Assembly: GCA_965284645.1 (NCBI GenBank)
Contig: OZ260106.1
Coordinates: forward strand, 1,054,001 to 1,118,000
Source of the DNA: JAIBAJ01 sp965284645
GTDB taxonomy: Bacteria > Bacteroidota > Bacteroidia > JAIBAJ01
Direction of reading: 5' to 3'
Length of the DNA stretch: 64,000 bases
A program made the position numbers and the translations under genes. The stretch's first letter is position 1. Every line of letters starts with the position of its first letter. Under the pieces are notes generated by a model that worked only from the letters and a program-made list of their open reading frames with translations, was not told where the DNA came from and ran no database searches. Of this stretch, positions 1 through 12,700 are shown one piece after another.

Positions 1-59
1 TTTATCGAGCTTTTCAAACGTTTGGGTTAATCTTTCCGGAGATTTTCTCCACTTTTTTG

Positions 60-90
60 GGGTCTGGATGTTTCATTCAGGCCCTTTTTT
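60..90 (+). terminator. Rho-independent terminator of a gene left of the window
   Basis: GGGTCTG at 60-66 pairs with CAGGCCC at 78-84 (one G-T wobble) around an 11-nt loop and is followed by six T. No gene end is visible upstream, so the gene it serves lies before position 1. Confidence 0.75.
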
Positions 91-97
91 ATTTTTT

Positions 98-114
98 GGC
101 GGGTCCCATTCGCC
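98..114 (+). repeat. Fragment of family-A structured element (head only)
   Basis: GGCGGGTCCCATTCGCC is identical to the 5' head of the complete family-A copies at 35782 and 42199. The remaining ~120 bp of the element is missing; a family-B repeat begins 24 bp later. Probably a truncated copy. Confidence 0.7.
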
Positions 115-137
115 CCAACTTCTAGATATGCTTTTTC

Positions 138-302
138 AACCCAAATTAATCAATAGGAGGATTTACAAATCCGAACTACTTGATTTAGTTGGGTTTACCC
201 CTCCCGAAGAAATTTCGGGATAACAGTTGTTATCAATTTGGCCATACAAATTGATTTACAACTGGTTAATCGTTTATGCATTTCTAATGCGTAATCTGGG
301 TT
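138..302 (+). repeat. Family-B MITE-like repeat, copy 1
   Basis: Bounded by AACCCAAATTAATC on the left and the complement of AACCCAGATTACGCATTAG on the right. The interior is rich in dyads: CCCGAA/TTTCGGG, GATAACA-GT-TGTTATC, and ATCAATTTG/CAAATTGAT around a 6-nt loop. A near-identical inverted copy lies at 59617-59781 and a truncated one at 16255-16367. No reading frame inside looks coding. Confidence 0.8.
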
Positions 303-449
303 TATAATGCACATTCTGGATTCAGCTCTGTTTTTATCTGATTTCCGGTTTTTTTTGTAGGTAATTGCATTGTTTAACATTTGTTTAGAAATCTAATGTT
401 AGGCTTGAAATTTAGCTTAAATTCATGTAAAGAGAATATAAATAGGTCT

Positions 450-457
450 TACCTTTG
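450..457 (+). promoter_or_regulatory. Putative Bacteroidota -7 promoter box
   Basis: TACCTTTG matches the TANNTTTG consensus and lies 23 nt before the ATG at 480. No convincing TTG -33 box is seen at the usual 17-23 nt spacing, so the call rests on one box. Confidence 0.4.
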
Positions 458-479
458 CCGCCTTATTTCCATAACGAAT

Positions 480-764
480 ATGCACACAAAATTGTTGGCC
501 ATCACCCTAATGGCTTTCTTTGGGTTGTCAGGGATCTCCCGCGCCCAATCCGAAGGTAAAAAATCCAACCCTAAAACTTCCGATGATGCTGCGGGTTTAA
601 CCAGTCTTCCAACCGATAATCCGGCAAGTACCTTGGTGCAACCAAACGGAAACAGTTCTTCGCCTGGTTCCTTTCAGTCCGACCAGTTGCAAACGCCTTC
701 CCAGGCTCCAGCAACCACTCCGGAACCTGCTCAGCAACCTGCCATTCTTACTAAGCCTGAATAG
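480..764 (+). CDS. Small secreted Pro/Ser/Thr/Gln-rich protein (94 aa)
   Basis: The ATG at 480 is preferred over the in-frame upstream ATG at 381: it places a clean signal peptide (basic HTK, hydrophobic stretch, cleavage near SRAQ) at the N terminus and follows a TACCTTTG promoter box. The mature part of about 70 residues is low-complexity, rich in Pro, Ser, Thr and Gln, with a Pro/Ala/Thr-rich end (TPEPAQQPAILTKPE). No cysteines and no recognised domain are present. It ends 9 bp before the 5055-aa surface protein and is probably co-transcribed with it, so it may be an accessory or linker-like secreted factor. Function is not recognisable from sequence; it could also be an expressed leader peptide of little function. 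Confidence 0.6.
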   Translation: MHTKLLAITLMAFFGLSGISRAQSEGKKSNPKTSDDAAGLTSLPTDNPASTLVQPNGNSSSPGSFQSDQLQTPSQAPATTPEPAQQPAILTKPE

Positions 765-773
765 ATCCATCCT

Positions 774-3700
774 ATGAAAACAAAATATATTCTTCCTGTT
801 CTTTTTCTTCTTTTTTCATCCGGCCTTTGGGCTCAAACTACCAACGATTTCCGTTCCCTAGCTACTGGTAACTGGAATGCATTGGCAAGTTGGGAGCGGT
901 ACAATGGATCCGCCTGGGTAGCAGCAACTGTGCTACCGGGTGCCACTGCCAATAACGGTGCAGTTACCATCCGCAACGGACATACCATCACAGTTACGGC
1001 TGCACCAACAGCGGCAATTTCATCCCTAACAGTTGGTGAAGGCACTTCCGGAATATTAAATATCGGTGGTTTTGCCATAACCATAACCGGCGCCACTAAT
1101 GTGTTGGTTGGAGGTACGGTAAATATTACCAGTGCCACCGGTGTTAAAACTTTTACTGGTGATGTAACCAACGCCGGCACTTGGAACAACAGCGGCAATT
1201 CGGCCATTTCCTTTGGCGGTAATTTATTTCACAATGGAACCACGTTTACTGCAGGTTCGGGAGTGCAAACCTTTTCCGGAGCCAGTAAACAAATATCCGG
1301 TACAACCTCTCCTTTGGCTATTTCAAGTATGACCATCTCCGGTTCATACCAAAACAATGTAACCACCCTCAATTCCTCTGGTACGGTTACCATATCTGGA
1401 ACCTTTACCAACAACACTACTTTTAACCAAACTGGAGCTGCGGCTATCGCAGGGGCGGGTAGTCTAGTGAATGCAGCCAGCGCTAATCTAACTATTTCAG
1501 GGGCATCCATTACCCCAACCCTTACTGCTACTGCAACGGGAAATACCGTAACCTACATCAGTACCTCTCAGGCTCAAACTGTTAAAGGTGGTACAACCTA
1601 CGTGAATTTGACTATCAATAAATCTGGTCAAGTTGCAACGGTCGGTACTTCCGCAATCACGGTAAATGGCACTTTGGATGTCACAGCAGGAACTTTCAAC
1701 GATGGAGGTTTCCAAACCGTTGGGACCGCTTCAACCCTTCTGAATATTGCCAATGGTGCAACCATCCAATTCGGAAATGCAGGAGCCACAACATCCAATT
1801 TTCCTACCAACTTAACCAATGCTAACCTAAGCCTAGGAAGCACATCCACGGTTATTTATAACACCACCAGCGCTATTAGCATCTCCTCCTTACCTACTGC
1901 CTACGGAAATTTAACCCTTAGTGGAGCAAGTACCAAAACCCTGTCAGGAGCTGAAACGGTTCAAGGCAACCTCACCATCAATGCCGGAACCCTTGCCAAT
2001 GGTGGTTTTGTACTCACCGTCAATGGAAACAGCGCCAACAGCGGAACATTTTCAGGTACTGGAAAAATTCAGTTTTCAGGTGGCGGAGCGTCACATGCCT
2101 TATCAGGTACAGGGTCCTATACCAACATAGAACTAGACGATGCTCAAAACCTTACCACCAGCGGAAGCTTTAGTATTTTAGGTGTGCTGACCCAAACCAG
2201 TGGAACCTTTAATATCGGAGCAGGAACAACCCTTACCTTAGGTGCAGGAAGTTCGCTTGCAGCAACCGGTTCAGGCGATTTTGGTGGTACCACCACTTCC
2301 AACTTGTCCATTGCCGGAACTGGCGCTCTTGGCAATACCCTTCGTTTTGCATCCGGCTCCCAAAATTTAGGACTTCTTACCTTGAACAGAACAGCATCCG
2401 GAGTAGTAAATCTGGGTAGCGACTTAACCCTAAACGCCTCTACCGGACTTACTCTAACCGCCGGACTTTTATACTTAAATTCATACAACCTAACCCTGGG
2501 AGCAACTTCAGTTACTTCCGGAGGTAGTATAGTCGCTATGGTGGTGGCAGATGGAACAGGCGAGTTACGTAAAACATTCAACACCGGAGCAACCGGTATT
2601 TTTACCTTTCCTATTGGCGACGTAAGTGGAACTGCAGGTACCGCCCCCAACAATAACAATACAGGTGCCGATTATTCTCCGGTAGCCTTCACCATGACCG
2701 CTAATACGGTGGCTCGTACCATTGGTTTCCGCGTTACCGATCGCCAACATCCTAACGACGCTTCAACAACCAATGTGATTAGTCGGTATTGGTCTGCCAG
2801 CGATAACCAAACAGGTAACGGAACTTATACTTACACGGCTACCTTTACCTATTCAGTTTCTGCACCTTCCGATTTAACAGGAACCCAAAACCAAACCTAC
2901 CTCAATTGGTGGGATGGAGCTTCCTGGGCTCAGCTTACTTCTACCTTTCCAACCAATGGTTTTACTATAACCGGCGCTACTAACTCCACCGGAAAATTGG
3001 GCGGCAGCGATTTTACCGGCAGGGTTTCTCCACAACAAACCTACGTTTGGCAACCAACCTCCGGCAGCGCCGACTGGCAGTTGGCTACCAACTGGTTGCC
3101 TAACCGTATTAGTCCGTTTGCCAGCGATATTCTCCAATTTACCATGGGTGGTTCTTCCATTGCTACCAATATTCCTACCCAAAGTTTAGGTCAAATTTTC
3201 GTTGATAATAATACCAACATTAGCCTACAACCTTCGGCTACAGCATCACTTTCCCTTGGTTTTACAGCAGGTACCAATGTGTTAACCATAACTGCCGGTA
3301 GTACCCTGCAATTAAGTAGCACCGGGGCCGTGGTTACCACCTTGAACTTTACTTCCAGCTTGGCCAACCTAACCACTAACATTGCTGGCTCCCTAACTAT
3401 TAATGCCAATACAAGTTTTAATAATAGCCTTAACTTCACTAACCTCACAGCGGCCAACAATACCATAACGGGTACTATTCAAAACAATGGTGGTTCCATA
3501 ACATCAACCGCAGCAACTACCACGTTTGGTTCTGGTTCTTTCTATATCCATAACATGAATGGTGGTATTATTCCAACAGCAACCTGGAATGCAAACGCTA
3601 CCCTGAGTATTACCGGAACAACCACCACCAACCCAACTTTTTCAGGGGCTCTTTCGGTAGGTTATCTTACCTGGGCAACATCCGGTCAATCGGCTACCGG

Positions 3701-6700
3701 TGCAATAACCAGTGCTAGCTCAGTTACCGTTGCCAATGACCTTACTGTTACTACAGGTACCCTCAATCTAAATGGTGTAAGCTATAATATTGCAGGGAAT
3801 GTAAGTAGCAATGGTACCATCAATTCCGCTTCTGCCGGCTCTATTTTGAATCTAAACGGAACCAGCGCCCAAACTGTTAGTGGAACCGGAGTTTGGACTA
3901 CCGGTACAGCAGGTCGTTTGTTGAACCTGACCATCAACAATGCCGCCGGAGTAACTTTCTCCCCGGCTGTTGCAATTCAAAGCAGTCTGGTTTTAACAGC
4001 AGGTGCCTTGGATGCTTCTGCCTTAACTTTGGGTATTCCAACCGGCACAGTTGGGGTTACCAGAACTTTAGGTTCCTTGGTCAATGTACCCAGCTTTAAC
4101 TTTTCTACCGGTGTTTTAAATTTAACTTACAATGGGGCCACCACCTATACCGTATTAAATGAACTTCCACCTTCTACTACGCCAACTAATGGCTCTTTTG
4201 CGGTTTCCGCCGCCTCAGCTTATGTTACCCTGGATAAAAATGCCATCGTCAGTACTATTTCGGTATCCAACGCCAGTGCAACCTTAGATTTAAATGGTAA
4301 TTCCATCGCTATTCGTGGAATAACAGTTCCATTTGTGAATTCAGGTACTGTAAAAGCCAATGCCAGTGGATCTACTTTACACCTCAACTTAACCGGTGTA
4401 GGTTCTGTATCTCTGGGCGGAACATTTACAGGTGGTATTATCGATAATTTATTGGTTTCTCCAAGTTTGGGTGTAACCACCTTTACCATTTCGGCTCCGG
4501 CAACTAACTCGGTTAATAATTTAACAGTCTCCGGTACCGGTGGTACCATGGGCTCAAGCCTTACAGTCAATACATCCCTTTCTGTTTCAAGCGGTACAAC
4601 CTTTAGCCTGGGTAGTGGTTCGTATGTACTCTCCCTAAAAGGTACATATTCCAATTCAGGAACCCTGACTGCCAATGGTTCCGGTTCTACCTTGAACTTT
4701 AATGGAACTTCACAGCAAACCTTCGCCATCGGAACTTACACGGCTTCCCAGGTAACAACCTTTACCGTGAATAATTCCGCCGGTTTAATCCTAAGCTCTC
4801 CCGTTAATACCACCACTTTAAACCTAACTTCCGGACTTGTTGACAATGGAAGCAATACCATCACCGTAACCGGAACAACTGCAGCCAATGTAGCGGGAGG
4901 CTCGGCCACTGCTTACGTGAAAGGTATTCTGGCCAGAACCTTACCGGCATCCCTGCTTTCTGGAAGCACTTATACTTTCCCAATCGGAAAATCCGGATAC
5001 AACTTATTTGAACTGATTAATCCAACCACCACCGCAGCCGGTACCATCCTGGTTACTGCTGAAGCATTGGATGCAACAGCCGGCGGTACCGATGGAATCG
5101 GATTTAGTTCGTCTCCTAACCCGGCCAGGTATTGGCAAGTGAGCCGATCCGGTGCGGGTGCATTTATCAACGTAGGTACGGTTCGTTTAACTGATGCCTC
5201 CATGTCCTACATTTCCACCAATACCATAGGAAATTCTTCTACCCTTACCGGAGTTTACAGCCCGTATGGAGGAACCATTGCAGGACAAACCATTGCAACT
5301 AACTCCACTGTTCCGAATAGCCTGGGTTTCTTTAAAATAGGATCCAAAGGTTGTTTGAATGGAACCTATTCTGTTGGTCCAACCGGTGATTTTGTGAACC
5401 TCACGGCCGCAGTTGCCACCCTCAATAGCTCCTTGGTATGTTCGGATGTGTATTTTGAACTTCAACCAACCTACGATGGAACTTCCGGCGAATCTTTCCC
5501 CATTAACATCAATACCGTAAATTATACCGGTGGACCCTGGGAAGTTACTTTCCGCCCTTCAGCTGCTGCTTCTGCCAGAGTAACAAGTGGAACCTCTGTT
5601 AATCAACTCTTTTATCTGAATGGTGCATCCAGGATAACTTTCGATGGTCGCTCCGGCGGAACCGGCTCCACGATCAACTGGACTTTCTCTAACACTTCCA
5701 CTGCCGGACAAGTCTTTTTATTCAATAACGATGCAACAACCGATACCTTGCAATACCTGACTATTCAGGGGGTTAATGTCACCGCCATCGGAACAGCCTC
5801 TTTTACCAATGCAGGAATTATCGCATTCGGTAGTTCCGCTCTGAGCACAGGTAATGAATCCAATGTCATTCGGAATTGTGTGATAAAAGACGGGGCATCA
5901 ACCCCTTCCTGTGGTATCTATTCCCTGGGAAACACCACTGCCTCCCGCGGTAACGATTTCAATAAGGTTATGGATTGTCAATTCGTTAATATTTTCTCCG
6001 CAACAGTCGCTACCTATGGCATCGATGTTCAGAACTACTCTTCCGACTGGACTATCACAGATAACCATTTTTATCAAACTGCCTCCCGAACATCCACCGC
6101 AACAGTAGCCCATACCCCAATCTTAATCGATAACAGCGCTTCCGGAAATAACTTTACCATAACCGGCAATTACATTGGAGGTAGCACTACCAATGCCGGC
6201 GGTACCGCCTGGACCATTGGGGGTACTTCTCAGGTGTCGTTCCGCGGAATTTCAGTTAACATCCTTACTTCCGGTACCAGCCTGGTTCAAAACAACACCA
6301 TAGCCAATATCAGCATAAATTCTTCCAATATTTCGGCCTTCCCAACCAATGTCTTTACCGGAATTCTTTCTGCCTCCAATGGTTCCACTTCCATTGATGA
6401 CAATACCGTGGGAAGCCCAACCGGAAATGGTTCTATCCTGATCAATAACGTAACCAATACCGGCGCAACCGTTGTCGGAATTGGACACAATACCAGTTCG
6501 GGCGCAGTGAGTATTACCAACAACCGGGTAGGATCCTTTACCATCACTTCCGGCGGCTCGCTTTCGGTTTCTTTTAATGGAATTCGCTACGGACAAGGCG
6601 GTAGTGCCAGCTCCAGAACGATTTCAGATAATTTAATCGGTAGCTTAACAACTTCCAACAGTATCAACGTAAATACGGGTTCAACCAACGCAACAGCACA

Positions 6701-9700
6701 AGATGTAATTGGTATCAACATGACCACCGGTGCAAATGCCGTAACGATTACCAATAACACCATAGCCAATCTGAACAACAACAGGCCAACAACCGGAAAC
6801 TCTTCCATAATTGGCATCAATAGCCCTTTTGCAGCCAATACCATTACGGGTAATGTTATTCGAAATTTAAGCACCAATGCCAACAACACCGGCACTGGCA
6901 CCACCTCCTCCTTGTTTGGGATTTCCTTGTCCGCTGTTGCCGCCACCGGTCACAACATCTCCAATAATACCATTCATTCATTAACCAATTCTTCTTCTTC
7001 AAATGCGGTTCTCCTCCACGGAATTTATTACAATCCTGCAGCAGGTGGTACCAACACCCTGGATGGAAACCTAATCCATTCTATTTCTACGGCTTCCTCA
7101 AATGGTTCCGCTGCCGTGTATGGAATTACCATCGCTTCGGGCACTGCAACGGTTTCAAACAACATGATTCGTCTCGGAATCAATGCTGCCGGTACTTCCC
7201 TTACTAATTCCAACCTGTATTATGGAATCTATGAAACAACCGCCGCCAACTTCCTTCACAACTCCGTTTACATAGGTGGAAGCGGTGTTACTACCGGAAC
7301 TTCTGCAACCTATGCCTTTTACAGCGCATTGTCTTCCGGCTCCAGAACCATCCAAAACAACATTTTCTGGAATGCCCGTTCCAATAGTACAGGAACCGGA
7401 AAACATTACGCCATTCGGGAAGGCGCACTTACCGGCTTAACCTGCTCCTACAACGATTTGTATGCCAATGGTACCGGCGGCGTTTTAGGAAGTATTGGAG
7501 GAACGGATGTTTCCGTTTTAAATAACATTAGCACGAACAGCATTAGCTCGGATCCTAAATTTATTGCTCCAACCGGCGATGCATCAACCGTTGATTTGCA
7601 TATTCAGGTTCCTCCGGCCGCCACTCCAATCGAAGGAACCGGCACAGCCAGTTCTATCACAATTGATTTCGACGGACAAACCAGATCCGGACTTTCACCA
7701 ACCGATATCGGTGCCGATGCAGGTAACTTCGACCCCATCGATCAAACTCCTCCCTCTATTTCATATACCGCCTTTGCAAATGCTTGTAACTCCATCGGCA
7801 GCGGAACTTACACTGTTTCTGGTGTAACAATAACCGATGCCTCCGGATTAAATGTAAGCTCAGGCACTAAACCTCGCATTTACTATAAAAAATCTACGGA
7901 TGCCAACGACCTTACCGGATGGAAATATGTAGAAGCAGTAGGTACTACCAGTCCTTTCAGCTTTAATATTGATTTTAGTTTGTTGAATGCCGGAACCATC
8001 AATCCCGGTGATAATATCCAATACTTTGTTGTAGCACAGGACCAGGGAGGAAATGTGATAACCCCCAATGTTGGAATTAATTCCGGCACCTTTAATTCAA
8101 CTCCGGCTAGCGTTGATTTACAATCCAGCGATTTCCCAATTGGAGGAACCATCAATTCCTTCAATGTAACTCCTTGCTCAGGCACAGTTACCGTGGGGTC
8201 AGGCGGAAATTACCCCTCTCTTACCAATACCGGAGGAATCTTTGAAGCTATCAATGCTTCTACTTTAACCGGTAACTTAACCGTTAATATTCTTTCAAAC
8301 CTAACTGGTGAAACCGGAACAGTTTCCCTTAACCAATGGAACGAAAGTGGTGCAGGTAACTATTCCATTACCTTCCAATCTTCCAATGGTACTCAAAAAC
8401 AAATAACCGGACCAGCTGCAACAGGCCTTATTCGTCTCAATGGTGCCGATAGGGTAACCTTTAATGGAGGTACTACTACTCAACGCTTACTCCTTATTCA
8501 AAATACAAGCACAGCCGCCGGAGCTACTACCATTAACCTAGCTGCAGATGCATCTAACAATACCTTCAATAATTGTACTATCGAAGGTTCCACAACCAGC
8601 GTTACCAACGGTGTGGTTTCCTTCGGGACCGGAACCACCACCGGAAACGATAACAATACTTTCTCTTTATGCGATATAAAAGAAAATGCTGCAGGTCTTC
8701 CCGCTATGGCCATTTATTCGGTGGGTACAGCCGCCAAAGAAAATTCGGGTAACCAAATCTTGGATTGCTCTATTTCTAATTTCTTTAATGCTTCAACCAC
8801 CACTCCTTACGCAGGTCTTTATTTAGGAGCCGGTAATGCAGCATGGACCATTCAAGACAATTATTTTTTCCAAACAGCTACCCGAACCGTCACCGGAGCA
8901 GTTCAACCACATGCAGTAATATATATCAATAACTCAACGGCCGGAACAGGCGGTTACACTATTTCCGGTAATACTATCGGCGGAAATGACGCTTTGGGAA
9001 CGGGTACCATGACTTACAACAGCGCCGTGGCTTCTCATTTTGTTCCCGTTTGGTTAAACTTGCCTTCTTCCCCTGTTTCAACTGTCTCCGGAAATACCAT
9101 CTATAAAATAGCATACCAAACTACCAGCGCAGGAACCGCAAACTACGGGGTATTCACCGCTATTTACGTTTCCGGTAGCGCTTCTGGCACCTGCAATATT
9201 ACGGGAAATACCATCGGCTCCACCACAGGAACTGGTTCCATTGCTGTAAACGTAGCTACAAACTCCGGTTCAGTATCCAATGGTATTAAATTCGACGGAA
9301 CAGGAACTACCACCATCAGTGGTAACTTCATCGGATCTATTTCCATTACCGGAACTGGAACTAACAATGCATGTATCTTTAATGCAATTAGCCAAACTGC
9401 CGGAAATGCCAACATTAATACGAATCAAATTGGTAGTGCTACCACCGCCAACAGTATTTCAGTTTCCGGTACCGCCACGTCCAATGCTACCAACCTCTAT
9501 GGTATCGTTTGTACTGCAAGTTCTGCCTATTCAACAACCATTTCATCGAACCAAATTTATCGCTTAACTAACAACAATACTAGTTCTTCCGAAGTAGTAG
9601 GTGGTATAGTTACCTCAGGCGGTGGTTTATATGCCATATCCGGTAATACCGTGAGCGACCTGTCCAGTTCGGCCTTGGCAACCGGTACCGGTACATCATC

Positions 9701-12700
9701 TTCCGTTTTGGGTATTTCCATTAATACAAGCAATACATCCGCTTTAAGTATTTCAGGTAATACCGTTTACAATTTAAGAAACAGTGGTGCGGCCAATACG
9801 GTAGTTACGGGTATCTATTTCTCCGGAGGTACCAATGCTTCCAATGCCGTTTCTAAAAACCTGGTTTATAACCTGCAGGCTGGCTCCGGCGCAAGTTCGG
9901 TGATTACCGGATTGCACCTGAATGGTGGTGCTGTTACCGCCAGTAACAACGCTATTCGCCTAGGTTTAGATGCTTCCGGTGCTTCTATTACCGGAGCTTC
10001 TATCATAACCGGTATCTCAAAAGACAATACCTCGGCCAACAACATTTACTTTAACTCTGTTTATATTGCAGGTGGCGGTGTTACCACAACTGCTAATAAT
10101 TCCTATGGTTTCCGAAGGGTTCAAACCGGAGTGGACAATATCCGAAACAACATCTTTGTAAATGCCCGTTCCAACGCAAGCACAGGAGGCAAACACTTGG
10201 GAATGGACTTGAACAATACCACTACAACTACCTCCAATTACAACATCCTCTTTGCGCCCGGTACTGGTGGTTTTTTGTTTGGAACTGCTGCCGGAGCAAC
10301 AACCTATTCGTCTTTACAAGCCTATAATGCAGCTACCAGTCTCGACAACAATTCAGGGGCCGCTTCTCCAAACTTTACTGCCCCTGCAGGTCTTACCCCC
10401 GATTTAACCCTAGCCAGCCCTTCTCCGGCCGAAAGCAATGGAATAAATATTGCCACCATTACCGATGATATCAACAGCGTTTCTCGTGCAGCCAATACCC
10501 CTGAAGATATGGGTGCTTATGTGGCTAATGTTACCTCAGTGGATATCATTAAACCATCTATTGTTCTGGGCTCAGTTACCGCTCCCAATGCCTCCTGTAC
10601 CAGTACCGCTACCGTAACAATTACGGCTACCATCACCGACCTAGGCTCCGGCTTGGCTACAGGTTCTCTTGCTCCTGTTCTTTGGTGGAGAATCAGCACC
10701 GGTACCTGGGCTTCGATGTCGGCATCCTCCGTGGCCAGTAACGTTTTCACCTATAACCTAAGCTTGACCGGTTTAACCGCAGGACAGGTTTACCAATATT
10801 ATGTGGCTGCTCAAGACAATGCAGGCAACCTGGCTTTTTCAAATTTTAATTCCACAACTCCGGTTCATTCCGATGTAAATACCTATTCCGTAGCTAACGC
10901 TAATCCCGCTTCCTTTACCGTTACTTCCTCTTCCGGCCTTTCCGGCACTGTTACAGTTGGTACTGGCGGAACTTATACCTCCCTCACCAAATTTGACGGA
11001 CTCTTCAATGCCATTACAGTGAATGGATTAAGTGGAAACCTAACCGTTGAAATTATTTCCAATACCACCGAAGATGGTAACCAATCCTTGAACCAATGGA
11101 CCGAATACTGCGGTTCTAACTACCGGGTAACCATTAAACCGAATGCCGCCACCGTTAGAACCTTAACCGGAAGTTTGTTGGGTATGGGAATGTTCGGAAT
11201 CTATGCATCCCGGGTTACAATCGATGGAAGCTACAACGGTTCGGGCCGCTACCTGAAATTCGAAAACACCTATTCTGGTACCGGTGGAAGCGAAAATGAT
11301 GTATTCCGCTTCGGATTGTCTGGAGCTATTACCGGCGATACCCTGCGCAACTGCGAAGTGGTAGGTAATGGAACCAAATTGGCCGGCGCTGTGGTTTACC
11401 TGTACAATTGTAACAATTGCGTAATCGACAACAACCTGATCCACGGCGGATCTTCCAATTGGGCTACTAACATTATCCGTGCCGATGCCAGCAACACGGT
11501 TACTATTTCCAACAACGAAATTTATAACTTCCTTGCATGGAGTGGTGGACTTTCTCAACGCTCCTACGGAATTTATATCCCCACCGGAAATGGTAGCAAC
11601 TGGACTATCAGCGGTAACAGCATTTTCAATTCGGGAATCAATGGTCAAAATGTGCAAACCGCACTTGAATTTGCTCCCGGCTCATCTTCCACCGGAAACA
11701 CCATTTCCAATAACTGGATTGGTGGTAGCTCCGCCCAATGTGGCACCGGAGGATCGGTAACCTATTGGGGAAATAGCTACACCCCTTTCAGCTCCTCCGA
11801 AGCCAGAACCCTGGCCATGAATATCAATGCCGGTTCTATCACTATTTCTGGAAACAACATTTCTAACATCAATATCTCCAGTTGCGACTATGCCGGTTTT
11901 GTTTGTATTGCCATTGGTGGTTCTACCATTGCTACGGTTTCCAACAATGTCTTCGGTACTGGAACCTCCGGAAACCCGGATAGTTCTAAAAAAATAGTTT
12001 GCTCCGGCGGCGGATGCTCTACCTATGGCGCTGTACCGGGTTACATCTACGGAATCTGGAATACCAGTACCACCACGTCTACTTCTACCTATTCGGGTAA
12101 TGCCTTCTATTACCTTCACCAATCTGGTGCCGCTGCCGGTGGAAACGTGCATTGTATTTTCCACAACACGTCCGGTCCGGCTACCATTACTAACAATGTT
12201 ATCAATGGACCCCAGTCGGCTGGTGGGTACAACCAATTCGGTATTCGCCTCGAACCCAATGCCTCTACTTCCGGTAACCTGATCGAAAGCAATTCAATCG
12301 CCGGACCTTATATCAATGTCCTAGCCAACGCAGGTGCCAATAACAACGGTATCTATGTGAAAGCCCTCAGCACCTATACGGTTAGTGGTACCATCAACAA
12401 AAATGTGGTTTGGGATATGCGCAATGCCGACCGTTCCGGTAATAGCGAAGGTATCTTTATCTGGTCCGCTACCGGTGGAAATGGAAACTGGGATATTACC
12501 AATAATCAAATTAGCCTTAAAAACAATGGAAGTACTTCCAACTGCCTGGGTATTTACGGTATTGATGTGGAGCTTAACTCTTCTTCTACCATCAATGTGA
12601 CATACAACTCAGTCTACATCAGTGGTGCAAATGGAGGTACACCCGTTACTGGAATCGATTTTAGTTCCTATGCCTTCTTTAAATTAGGTGGAGCTTCAGG

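Noticed and set aside
195..380. 61-codon minus-strand frame
   Set aside because: Lies mostly inside the family-B repeat; the same region at 59617 does not conserve it as a gene.
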